From Brucella grignonensis (GTDB taxonomy: Bacteria; Pseudomonadota; Alphaproteobacteria; Rhizobiales; Rhizobiaceae): 64,000 bases of DNA. Below the pieces are notes generated by a model that worked only from the letters and a program-made list of their open reading frames with translations, searched no databases and was not told where the DNA came from. Shown here one piece after another: positions 46,551-55,818 of the stretch. The stretch covers positions 34,778 through 98,777 of the forward strand of contig NZ_NNRL01000167.1 of NCBI RefSeq assembly GCF_002252505.1, given 5' to 3'. Position 1 is the stretch's first letter. Every line of letters begins with the position of its first letter. Position numbers and translations under genes: made by a program.

Positions 46551-47660
46551 GTGTTGAATACACCTCAAGTTGCTGTCGAACTAAATAAACTCGTAAAACG
46601 CTTCGGTGATGTGACTGCCGTACACGAGATCAGCCTAGAGATAGAAGAAGGAAGCTTCGTGACCTTGCTTGGCCCCTCAGGCTGCGGCAAGACAACGACA
46701 TTGCGTATGATCGCGGGGCTGCTTTCGCCAAGCTCTGGTGCCATCAAAATTAAGGGTAAGGACGTTACCACGACACCGATCCATCGGCGTAATCTCGGTA
46801 TTGTCTTTCAGAATTATGCATTGTTTCCGCATAAAACAATTTTCGATAATGTTGCTTTTGGTCTTAGATATCGCAACATCGCCAAAGCCGAGATTGTGCG
46901 GAAGGTCCGTGACGCGCTTGAACTGGTGCAGCTACCGGATGTTGCAGAACGGTTTCCGGCTCAACTATCTGGCGGACAGCAGCAACGTATCGCACTTGCA
47001 CGCGCGATTGTTATCGAGCCGGATGTGTTGTTGCTCGATGAACCTCTTTCTGCGCTTGACGCTAACCTTCGCGAAAATATGCGCGTTGAACTCAAACGAA
47101 TCCAATCAGAGTTGGGTATCACAACAGTGTTCGTGACACATGATCAGGCGGAAGCACTTGCGATGTCTGATCGGATTGTGGTGATGCGGAGGGGGCATGT
47201 GGAGCAGGTGGGGGTGCCTGAAGAGGTATACAATCAACCCAGAACCGCGTTTGTGGCCAATTTTCTAGGCAACTCGAATCTCGTGCCTGCCCGAATAGTG
47301 GAAAAACGTGGATCGCACTTTATTGCTAGTATTGATGGTATTGGAACGTTGCCAATAGAGGTTGCGCGATGTGGGACCCTTTGTGAAGGGGATGAGGCAT
47401 TGGTCGTGATCCGTGCTGAACGTCTTTACCTTAAAGAAAGCGATGTTCCAGCAACGCTTGAAGACGACATTTTGCAATTGTCCGCTCGTGTGACCGATGT
47501 CGATTATCAAGGACAAATTGCGCGCTATTTTCTCGATTCGGGTGGTAAAACCTATGAGGCATTGAACACGATTGATCGTACGCCCTTCAAAAAGGGGTGC
47601 GTATTAAACGCGGTTATTCGCGGCCGTGATTGCGCGTTGATTCCAAAATCTGAAACATAG
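46551..47660 (+). CDS. Polyamine-type ABC transporter ATPase (PotA-like)
   Basis: 369-residue ATPase. Walker A GPSGCGKTT, signature LSGGQQQRIALARAI, Walker B VLLLDEPLSALD and H-loop VFVTHDQAEAL are present, followed by a TOBE regulatory domain in the C-terminal 130 residues (NLVPARIVEKRG and following). The start is GTG 46551 with a weak, somewhat distant AGGA. It completes the importer. Confidence 0.9.
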   Translation: MLNTPQVAVELNKLVKRFGDVTAVHEISLEIEEGSFVTLLGPSGCGKTTTLRMIAGLLSPSSGAIKIKGKDVTTTPIHRRNLGIVFQNYALFPHKTIFDNVAFGLRYRNIAKAEIVRKVRDALELVQLPDVAERFPAQLSGGQQQRIALARAIVIEPDVLLLDEPLSALDANLRENMRVELKRIQSELGITTVFVTHDQAEALAMSDRIVVMRRGHVEQVGVPEEVYNQPRTAFVANFLGNSNLVPARIVEKRGSHFIASIDGIGTLPIEVARCGTLCEGDEALVVIRAERLYLKESDVPATLEDDILQLSARVTDVDYQGQIARYFLDSGGKTYEALNTIDRTPFKKGCVLNAVIRGRDCALIPKSET

Positions 47661-47736
47661 AAAGCGATTTCAACGTGACGGTATCAAACGCCGACGTCAT
47701 CTCGCATGCAATTGACTCTTCTACAAGGCTCGATCG

Positions 47737-48768
47737 ATGAATTTTATCTTCTCTGAAGCACAGCGCACTCATGACCCGCGCCACTTCTTGTCTGCTGGCA
47801 CGCGTAAGCAAAATCCTGAGGTACCAGAGCGCATCGATAGATTGTTGTCGGGTGCAAAATCAACCGGTCTAACGTCAATGGAGCCGGCTGACTATGGAAT
47901 GTCACCAATTTCGGCTGTCCATACGCCTGAATATCTCCATTTCATGCAAAATATTCACAATGAATGGTGTAAATTTCCTGGCGCTGCAGACGAGGTGATC
48001 CCCAATATTCATCCTGCGAGGCGTGATATTTCTTATCCTCTTTCATGGCTGGGGCGCGCAGGCTATCACATGGCAGATACGTCATGCCCCATATCGGCTG
48101 ACACTTGGAGTTCTGCTTATTGGAGTGCACAAACCGCGGTGGAAGCTGCTCGTCATATCCAGAACGGTAGTGACTCTGCTTACGCTCTCTGCCGCCCGCC
48201 CGGCCATCACGCATTCAATGATATGGCGGGGGGCTTTTGCTTCCTAAACAATTCAGCTATTGCTGCCCAACAGTTACGCCAGACTTGTGAGCGCGTTGCC
48301 ATACTTGATGTAGATTTGCATCACGGAAATGGAACACAAGGCGTGTTTTATAGTCGTAAGGACGTTCTCACATTATCGATCCATGTTGACCCAACTTCAT
48401 TTTATCCGTTTTTCTGGGGGCATTCTTGTGAACGCGGAGAAGGAGAGGGGCTTGGCTACAATCTGAATATTCCCCTAAGTCTCGGATCTGGCGACGATGT
48501 TTTTCTGAATGCGTTAAAAGTGGCTATCGCCCGCATTCATGCATTTCAGCCCGATGCATTGGTGATAGCATTGGGACTTGATGCATCATCTGAAGACCCC
48601 TTCGGTGGCCTGACAGTCACCAATGATGGGTTCTCCCGGATTGGGGCAGCCTGCGGTGATATAAGATTGCCGACCGTCATCGTCCAGGAAGGTGGATATC
48701 TTTCCGATGCACTTGGAAAAAATCTCACAGCATTTCTAAGCGCTTTTTTATCGAAACGTATATCTTGA
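47737..48768 (+). CDS. Acetylpolyamine amidohydrolase (class II HDAC family)
   Basis: 343-residue zinc deacetylase of the histone deacetylase/ApAH family. The catalytic His pair is in RPPGHHAFND, the zinc ligands in ILDVDLHHGNGTQG and ALGLDASSEDPFGG, and the general family end motif is VIVQEGGYL. With the preceding polyamine-type importer it should release acetate from imported acetylpolyamines for further catabolism. It starts 76 bases after the ATPase gene. Confidence 0.9.
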   Translation: MNFIFSEAQRTHDPRHFLSAGTRKQNPEVPERIDRLLSGAKSTGLTSMEPADYGMSPISAVHTPEYLHFMQNIHNEWCKFPGAADEVIPNIHPARRDISYPLSWLGRAGYHMADTSCPISADTWSSAYWSAQTAVEAARHIQNGSDSAYALCRPPGHHAFNDMAGGFCFLNNSAIAAQQLRQTCERVAILDVDLHHGNGTQGVFYSRKDVLTLSIHVDPTSFYPFFWGHSCERGEGEGLGYNLNIPLSLGSGDDVFLNALKVAIARIHAFQPDALVIALGLDASSEDPFGGLTVTNDGFSRIGAACGDIRLPTVIVQEGGYLSDALGKNLTAFLSAFLSKRIS

Positions 48769-49138
48769 AGCCTAGCATTGTCACATTAAAGCGCATGCAG
48801 TTCATTGCGTTCTGGGATGGGCTCAAATTTTACCACCCATCCCGTTTTAAAGCGGAAGGAATATTTGGTTCCGCTTTAAAAGGTCTGATCGTTCTGGTTT
48901 TCATCTATCGTTTGCAGATGAATTCATGGGGTCCCGTTGTAAAATTCGGTCGGCAGGTAGCAAGCCTTAACTGTAGAGATACACTTATGCTGTGAGCGCT
49001 GTGAACTGTTGTCAGAGTGAAAATGGTGTCAAAAAAGGAAATTTAATCCTTCGTATTCTTTTATGAAGGGCCGTGACATTAGGTTGCGGTTCTTCATATT
49101 TTATAGAATGCTTTATTGAAGGATAAAGCGAAGTGCCT
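48769..49138. other. Spacer between polyamine and biosynthetic loci
   Basis: Holds the two hairpins above and, at about 48984-49030, a degenerate copy of the sequence at 21745-21790 (minus strand ends QQFTALTA, with an internal stop). Otherwise no gene. Base composition turns clearly AT-rich from here to about 62.7 kb. Confidence 0.45.
48814..48881 (+). terminator. Two tandem hairpins after the polyamine operon
   Basis: GGGATGGG (48814-48821) pairs with CCCATCCC (48836-48843). Immediately after, TTTTAAAGCGGAA (48845-48857) pairs perfectly with TTCCGCTTTAAAA (48869-48881) over an 11-base loop. The second stem has A/T-rich ends on both sides and could terminate in either direction. Confidence 0.6.
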
Positions 49139-50101
49139 TTATTGAAGTTTAAGATTCTCAACTTCACTGAATACACGAAAATAATTCAACCCAAGAATAC
49201 CGTCTGTTTCCTTTTCCGTAAAACCACAATGCATCAAGGTATTCTGTAGTTCACTAAATGCTGTGTAGTCACTGAACAAATTGGACTGCAGTCCGCACCT
49301 ATCGGTTCCAATAGCTATGTTATTTACGCCGACTAAGTCCGCCGCTTTTTTAAGTCCTATCGCATAATCCATAATTGAGGGAAATAATATCGAGTTAGGC
49401 CATATACCAATCAATCCGCCTTGATTTGCAATTTTCAAAGCTATTTCCGAAGGTAGCTTTCTCGCATCGTCGTCTCCCGCTTCCCGTATTGATGTGTGCG
49501 AACAGACTACGGGTGCGCTTGTTTCCTTGAGAACGTCATTCATTGACTTCTCGGATAAGTGTGCCAAATCAATGATAATACCTAAGTTATTGCAAAGCTT
49601 GACTGCAGATAATCCAAACGTGCTTAAACCTCCATATTTCTCTGGTTCAGTTTGATTGTCAGCTAATTCACTCGGGTAATAGTGTACTAACCCTAGTTGT
49701 CGAAGATGGCGATACTGATAGTCGAAAGCTAATTGGCGTAGATCCTTCTGAAGATGATCCGCGCCTTCAATTCCGACGATTATCCCTCTTTTCCCTACAA
49801 TTGATATTTGTAAAATATCACTGGATGACTTTATAAACTGAAGATCAGATTCGTTTATTGTCCATTTTAAATTCTCAAAAGCTTTATCGGTATAATCCAC
49901 GATCTGGTGCTCATTTTTGGGTTCCTCCATAACCACTTTTCCGTTCTCAAAATGCAGTAAACAACCATCAGGAACAATATTCTGAACGGTTATAGCCAGA
50001 CCTGATTTTCTCATCAGATCGCCAACATCTTCTGGTGTCGTATTGGGATATAGAAGTTGTTCACTGTGGCAATGTACATCAACAATAAGGTTGTTTCTCA
50101 T
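49139..50101 (-). CDS. Membrane-dipeptidase-like (M19) zinc peptidase
   Basis: 320-residue M19/renal dipeptidase-family protein. Metal-site motifs are recognisable: DVHCHSE near residue 8, GIEGADH, DLAHLSEKSM, SHTSIR and GTDRCG. The first motif has HxH where renal dipeptidase has HxD, so metal binding may differ. There is no signal peptide, so it is cytoplasmic. It is divergent from the PKS gene across an AT-rich 326-bp gap and shares its base composition. It could process a peptide precursor or product of the cluster, or confer self-protection; this is inference from proximity. Confidence 0.82.
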   Translation of the reverse strand: MRNNLIVDVHCHSEQLLYPNTTPEDVGDLMRKSGLAITVQNIVPDGCLLHFENGKVVMEEPKNEHQIVDYTDKAFENLKWTINESDLQFIKSSSDILQISIVGKRGIIVGIEGADHLQKDLRQLAFDYQYRHLRQLGLVHYYPSELADNQTEPEKYGGLSTFGLSAVKLCNNLGIIIDLAHLSEKSMNDVLKETSAPVVCSHTSIREAGDDDARKLPSEIALKIANQGGLIGIWPNSILFPSIMDYAIGLKKAADLVGVNNIAIGTDRCGLQSNLFSDYTAFSELQNTLMHCGFTEKETDGILGLNYFRVFSEVENLKLQ

Positions 50102-50427
50102 CTTGTTCTCCTATCATCGCTTCGAACAATTACGAGCGATTGAGATTGTATCCGAAGATAGCGGCCAATAGGATTATCTGAAACTTCGAATGGCCCCGAA
50201 AACCACCATTATAAGATGCAGTTAATGAATATTAGAGTAACTAAGTCAGCTACGTTTTGTGATAAAACTCTTCGCACAATAGTTCCAAACTGCACGAAAT
50301 ATCAAGCTATTAGTGTGCGGATCATTGATATTTATAATGAGGTACAGTGATGCTACCTACAGTGGTATTACTTGGGGTATATTGCTTCTCTCCAGCAGGA
50401 AATAGGGAATATGGAGAGGGAGCTGTG
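50102..50427. promoter_or_regulatory. Divergent promoter region of dipeptidase and PKS genes
   Basis: A 326-bp, strongly AT-rich gap with no gene. A TATAAT sits at about 50333-50338, about 90 bases before the PKS start, without a convincing -35. An in-frame ATG at 50347 extends the PKS frame, but its leader is not PKS-like. Confidence 0.4.
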
Positions 50428-53400
50428 ATGGATAGCTTTTATAGTCAACCACTTGCCATATGTGGCATTGGATGCAGATTTCCTGGTGGAGTTGATGACA
50501 GTAGTTCGTTTTGGGACCTTTTAACTGAAGGACGTGACGGAATTGTCCCGGTTCCACAAGATCGATGGTCATCGAGCAAATTTTTCGATCCAGATGTTCG
50601 AATCCCAAGTAAGATGTATGTAAATGCTGGTGGATTTATAGATCAGAATATAAATGAATTTGATGCGGAGTTTTTCGGCATTTCGCCGAGAGAAGCGTCC
50701 AGGCTTGATCCTCAGCAACGCATTCTTTTGGAAATTACATGGGAAGCGCTAGAAGACGCTGGCATAAGTTTGTCCGATATCGTGGGAACCTCAACGGGAG
50801 TGTTTGTCGGTGGTTTTATGGCTGACAATTTACTCACCCAACTTAATCCACTCAATCGCGATATGATAGGTGCGCATAGCGAAATTGGTTCAACGCTAGG
50901 TATATTATCGAACAGGATATCTCATTTTCTGGATTTACAAGGCCCGAGCATGACAGTCGATACCGCGTGTTCATCATCCTTGACCGCTTTCCATCTTGCA
51001 TGTCAGTCACTACGGTCATTTGAATGCGATACTGCGTTGGCCGCTGGTGTTAACATAATGATACGTCCAGAAAACCACATTGCACTGTCCAAGGGGGGAT
51101 TTCTGGCAAAAGACGGACGGTGCAAAAGCTTTGATGAGCGTGGAGATGGATACGGTCGCGGAGAAGGTGCAGGGATAGTCGTGTTAAAACGGTTAAACGA
51201 TGCAATCCGTGATAATGACAACATTATATCAGTCGTGCGGGGCACATCAGTCAATCAAGACGGTCATACCGACGGCATTACAGTTCCAAGCGGTGAAGCG
51301 CAAACTTCCCTGATCCGTAAAGTGTACGGGCTATCTCATGTTGATCCGATTAAAATTGGTTATATCGAGGCGCATGGTACAGGAACTAAAGTTGGAGATC
51401 CTATCGAAGCAAATGCATTAGGCAACGCTATAGGGGTCTATAGGGCCTCAGAAAATCCTGCATATATTGGTTCTGTAAAATCAAATATCGGACACCTTGA
51501 AGCGGCAGCTGGGATTGCTGGAATAATTAAGGCTTCGTTGGCGTTGAAACACGGAATAGTACCTAAGCTCGCAAACTTAAAGAACCCCAACCCCAATATT
51601 CCATTCGAAAAGATGGGGCTAAGGCTTCCGATAGATAATATCGAAATGCGTGAGCCTAAGGGAGAGAGATACTACGCTGTAAATTCTTTTGGGTACGGTG
51701 GTTCAAACGCGCACGCGTTGCTGCAAGACTGGGTTGAAAGCAAAGCACACCCACAAGATCATTCTGCCTCGCCTTCCTTTAAATACCTTCCCTTATCTGC
51801 ACGGAATGAAAAAGCTTTGCGGCAGCTCGCCGAAAGATATTCTGATATATTAACCGAGGCCAATGTCAATGATGTCTGCCATACAGCGTCGTGTCGACGT
51901 TCCCATCTTGAATATAGGTTGGCGGTTTTTGGCAATAATGCTTCAGATTTAGAACAACAATTAAAAGCATATGCCGCGGGCAATGATCAAGATATTATTG
52001 CCGGGAAGACTGCTTTTAAACCCAAAAAGCCGGTTTTTGTTTTGACGGGCATGGGGCCTCAGTGGTGGGCCATGGGAAGAGAGCTGTATCAATCCGAACC
52101 AGTCTTTCGATCCACTGTCACTACCATTGACGAAGTGTTCGAAACTTTCGCTGGTTGGTCAATTCGCCATGAAATGTTGGCTGGCGAAACCGAATCCAGG
52201 ATGGCACGAACTGAGGTTGCCCAGCCAGCAAATTTTGTTCTGCAAGTTGCTCTGGTAGAGTTATACAAATCCTGGGGGGTGAAACCTGCTGCCATTGTTG
52301 GTCACAGTGTAGGTGAAGTCGCCGTCGCTTATTTATGCGGTGCCTTATCACTCAATGAAGCTGTTCAAGTCTCATTTCATCGCAGTCAACTGCAACAAAG
52401 ACTAGCAGGAAAAGGTGGCATGCTGGCTCTGGGCGCAACAGAAGAGCAAGCTACGTCAATGATAAACGGATACAGCGACGTTGTCTCTATTGCCGCCATC
52501 AACAGCGATAAATCTATCGTACTGGCCGGTAACGTAGATGCTTTGCAGGCAATTGCGGGGCAAGCTGAGAAAGAAGGGATTTTTAATCGCTTTCTAAAAG
52601 TCGAAGTCCCTTACCACAGTCCGGTAATGGACGAGATTAAATCTGATCTTCTCTCAATGCTGCACCATCTAGGTCCCAAACTACCCCAGATGCCGACATG
52701 GTCGACAGTTACTGGCATGAAAGTAAACGAAATCAATTTTGATGGAGATTATTTCTATGAGAATGTCAGACAACCAGTTCGGTTGGCTGCTGCATTGTCG
52801 GATTTGATGAATGCAGGATTTGAATCATTCATCGAAATTGGACCCCATCCAGTTTTATCAAATGCTATTCAGGAATGCGCTGCATCGTTGGGAAAGACTG
52901 TATCGGTTGTTTCGTCACTGCACAGGGATAAGCCAGAGCTTGAAACTCTAAGAAGAGCGTTTTCTCAACTCTATGTAAATGGCACAACAATCGATTGGCG
53001 AGCTTCCTGCCTTAGTGAGGGAAACAAGATTGATCTGCCACATTACCCTTGGCAACGAGAAGAATACTGGGAAGAAGCGCAGACCGCCGCATCTGATCGC
53101 CTAGAGCCATTGACTCATCCATTAGTTGGTTTTGAGATGCCGACCGCAGTGAAAGGTTGGCAAAATGATCTAGGTGGTGTGAAACAAACCTACATCAATG
53201 AGCATAAAGTCGATGATCTAGTTATTTTCCCGGGAGCTGGATATATCGAAATAGGGTTGGCAATTCATTCCCGTCTTGATGAACGAAATTTAAAAGAAAT
53301 CCTGAACGTTAAATTCGGTAAAGCCCTGGTTGTGAACACACATGAAGGGACGAAAATCCAGGTTTTCTATGACAAAGAAACGTCTAGCTGCAAGATTTTC

Positions 53401-55818
53401 GGTTGGGACGAAGCTTCCGAACAATGGACATTGCATGCAAGCATGGAACTTGGATTTGATGTGCAAAGTGAAAATCACAAGCAAATTAATCTGAGCGAAT
53501 TAAAGTCAAAAATTATACACGAAATTGACGGCTTGAAGCATTATAAAATCATGTCGTCGAGGGGACTAAATTATGGATCAGCCTTTCAAGGTGTCAAGAA
53601 AGCATGGCTGGGCGAAAATCTTTGCTCATCGTTGGTGAAAGTCGAAGTTCCACCTGAGATTCAATCCGATATCAAAGATTATTTTCTGCATCCCGCAGTT
53701 CTTGATGCGTCCTTTCAATCCATTCTGCAGACAATAGAAAATCCCGCAAACCGAGACTTGTATCTGCCAGTTAGTGTTGATCGTGTCCTATTTTATAATA
53801 AACCCGAGAGCTTATTATATGCCTACGCGACCAGAACGGAGACTGACGGAAGAACGCTGAAAGGTGATATCATCCTGGTGAATGAAAATGGCGAAATTTG
53901 CGCTAGCTTTCATGGAATGGTTATTCAGGCAATTACCGATAAAATCGCGCAAGCCAACAATGCTCTCGATGATAAATTATTCGGTCTAAAATGGGTCGAG
54001 GCTGCGAGACTACCTCAAGCTGAAGCTGGTAAACATGTCTTAATTGGACGTGGGGGTGCTGCATTCGAAGCGATCAGAAAAAGTTTTGATACAAAAGTAG
54101 AAAACTTTTCTATCATAATCGAAACAAATATGGTTGCTGCTATCGATGCTTATAATAGTTTGGTCGCAAACGATATTAATTCCGAAATTAAATCCGTTTC
54201 TCTTATGTGGGGCAGCGAAGATAAAAAAGACATTTGCGGGATTGAGCAATGTTCTGAAATGTTGATGTTTCTACAGAACTCCTTAAAGCATCATAGCAAG
54301 AAGAAAATTATAATTAATATTCTAACATCAGACGCTCAACAAACGAAGGACGAGTTGTCCGAACAACAGCTATCTTCTGCGGCAACAGTAGCAATTTCAA
54401 GAGTTGCAATTGCGGAACAACAGATCCTGCCGATCCGAAATGTCGATTTGACCATCGACCAGCTTTCTATAGAGCGCGCCATCACCGAGTGTATTTCCAG
54501 TATCTCCGACGACGATATTGCGCACAGAAGCGAAGGGCGTTTCGTGAGAAGATTGACGCAAATAGCAAAATCAAAATACACGCGTGAGAACACATTCAAG
54601 ATCGATGGCGACAAAACCTATCTCATCACCGGAGGGTTAGGAGGTTTTGGTCTCGAAACAGCAAAATGGCTGGTGAGTAAGGGGGCTAAACATTTGGTGC
54701 TTGTTGGACGCTCGCACAAGAATACTTCTGATGTACTTGATGAGCTGACCATTTTGAAAGCTTCAGGTGCTGAGGTCGAAATTATGACGGCCGATATGTC
54801 GGATTTTGACCAGGTAAAAAGCCTGATGAGTTCCATTCAGAGTAGGGATCACCGACTTGCTGGAATATTTCATGCTGCTGGGGTATTGGACGACAATCCG
54901 ATTGATTCCTTGCAAAAGTCACAAATCGAAAACGTCATGATGCCAAAGGCAGTAGGAGCTTGGAATCTCCATCTTGCCACTGCTAATATTCCTCTGGATC
55001 ATTTTATCATGTTTTCGTCTATCTCGTCGTTGGTTGGTACGCCGGGGCAAGGAAGTTATGTCGCTGCAAATGCATTTCTGGATGCTCTTGCAATCTATCG
55101 TTCTGCACAAGGTCTTGCCGGTACTGCTATTAATTGGGGTGTCATAGGTGCGGTCGGAATGGCTGCACGAAAGAAAGAACTGCTTGGTTATCTTACGGGA
55201 ACTGGCTTCGATAAAATGCATCCGCAAGAAGCGCTTTCAGGCTTAGATACAGCGATAGAGTTGGGGGTGAGCAATATTGGAATTGCCAATATGAACTGGC
55301 ATTCATTTGCGCCCCTCTATCCAAGTTGGGCGGCTTCAAAAAGAAACGAAGAAATCACTAAGTTGATTGACTTCACCGCTGGCCATCAATCTTCTTCAAG
55401 TGAAGAAAGAGGCTTTTTCAAAGATATAGAACACCTACAAGATAGATTTGTGCAGATAATAAGCAATGTTTTACATGTTGAAAAAGACCGAATTGACCTC
55501 GGGAAATCTCTGATATCGATAGGACTTGATTCTATTCTCGCTATAGAGATGCAGGCGAAAATTGAAGCGGACTTAAGATTAAAGTTGTCCGTACTCGATC
55601 TCTTACGTGGTGTTTCGATTCGAGAACTTGTCGATAAGTTATTCGCATCAGTTGATCATTTACAGTCTGATGAGGCGGAGGGAAATTCATCTTCGAGCAA
55701 GACAGATGAATTGATAAATATCGAAGACATTGATGCTTATCTTGATAACTTATCTGATGCTGAAGTCGCTTTAATCTTGGAAGGTAAGGTATCTGTTGAG
55801 ACTGGAGCACGATCATGA
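50428..55818 (+). CDS. Type I polyketide synthase, KS-AT-DH-KR-ACP
   Basis: 1,796-residue single-module PKS. KS: catalytic Cys181 (DTACSSS), His motifs EAHGTGT and SNIGHLEAAAG. AT: Ser627 in GHSVGE, with VPYHSP at the extender-selectivity position. DH: His926 in HKVDDLVIFP (Asp replaces the usual Gly of HxxxGxxxxP) and Asp1093 in HPAVLDASFQ. KR: TGGLGGFG (about 1401) and Tyr1544 in GSYVAANAF. ACP: Ser1702 in GLDSILA. No ER and no loading module, so it either takes a free starter or works iteratively. The C-terminal tail (IEDIDAYLDNLSDAEVALIL) looks like a docking segment. ATG 50428 after GGGAGC is chosen over 50347. It overlaps the NRPS start. Confidence 0.95.
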   Translation: MDSFYSQPLAICGIGCRFPGGVDDSSSFWDLLTEGRDGIVPVPQDRWSSSKFFDPDVRIPSKMYVNAGGFIDQNINEFDAEFFGISPREASRLDPQQRILLEITWEALEDAGISLSDIVGTSTGVFVGGFMADNLLTQLNPLNRDMIGAHSEIGSTLGILSNRISHFLDLQGPSMTVDTACSSSLTAFHLACQSLRSFECDTALAAGVNIMIRPENHIALSKGGFLAKDGRCKSFDERGDGYGRGEGAGIVVLKRLNDAIRDNDNIISVVRGTSVNQDGHTDGITVPSGEAQTSLIRKVYGLSHVDPIKIGYIEAHGTGTKVGDPIEANALGNAIGVYRASENPAYIGSVKSNIGHLEAAAGIAGIIKASLALKHGIVPKLANLKNPNPNIPFEKMGLRLPIDNIEMREPKGERYYAVNSFGYGGSNAHALLQDWVESKAHPQDHSASPSFKYLPLSARNEKALRQLAERYSDILTEANVNDVCHTASCRRSHLEYRLAVFGNNASDLEQQLKAYAAGNDQDIIAGKTAFKPKKPVFVLTGMGPQWWAMGRELYQSEPVFRSTVTTIDEVFETFAGWSIRHEMLAGETESRMARTEVAQPANFVLQVALVELYKSWGVKPAAIVGHSVGEVAVAYLCGALSLNEAVQVSFHRSQLQQRLAGKGGMLALGATEEQATSMINGYSDVVSIAAINSDKSIVLAGNVDALQAIAGQAEKEGIFNRFLKVEVPYHSPVMDEIKSDLLSMLHHLGPKLPQMPTWSTVTGMKVNEINFDGDYFYENVRQPVRLAAALSDLMNAGFESFIEIGPHPVLSNAIQECAASLGKTVSVVSSLHRDKPELETLRRAFSQLYVNGTTIDWRASCLSEGNKIDLPHYPWQREEYWEEAQTAASDRLEPLTHPLVGFEMPTAVKGWQNDLGGVKQTYINEHKVDDLVIFPGAGYIEIGLAIHSRLDERNLKEILNVKFGKALVVNTHEGTKIQVFYDKETSSCKIFGWDEASEQWTLHASMELGFDVQSENHKQINLSELKSKIIHEIDGLKHYKIMSSRGLNYGSAFQGVKKAWLGENLCSSLVKVEVPPEIQSDIKDYFLHPAVLDASFQSILQTIENPANRDLYLPVSVDRVLFYNKPESLLYAYATRTETDGRTLKGDIILVNENGEICASFHGMVIQAITDKIAQANNALDDKLFGLKWVEAARLPQAEAGKHVLIGRGGAAFEAIRKSFDTKVENFSIIIETNMVAAIDAYNSLVANDINSEIKSVSLMWGSEDKKDICGIEQCSEMLMFLQNSLKHHSKKKIIINILTSDAQQTKDELSEQQLSSAATVAISRVAIAEQQILPIRNVDLTIDQLSIERAITECISSISDDDIAHRSEGRFVRRLTQIAKSKYTRENTFKIDGDKTYLITGGLGGFGLETAKWLVSKGAKHLVLVGRSHKNTSDVLDELTILKASGAEVEIMTADMSDFDQVKSLMSSIQSRDHRLAGIFHAAGVLDDNPIDSLQKSQIENVMMPKAVGAWNLHLATANIPLDHFIMFSSISSLVGTPGQGSYVAANAFLDALAIYRSAQGLAGTAINWGVIGAVGMAARKKELLGYLTGTGFDKMHPQEALSGLDTAIELGVSNIGIANMNWHSFAPLYPSWAASKRNEEITKLIDFTAGHQSSSSEERGFFKDIEHLQDRFVQIISNVLHVEKDRIDLGKSLISIGLDSILAIEMQAKIEADLRLKLSVLDLLRGVSIRELVDKLFASVDHLQSDEAEGNSSSSKTDELINIEDIDAYLDNLSDAEVALILEGKVSVETGARS

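Noticed and set aside
50347..50427. N-terminal extension of the PKS from ATG 50347
   Set aside because: The extra 27 residues are not PKS-like and ATG 50428 has a better ribosome site.
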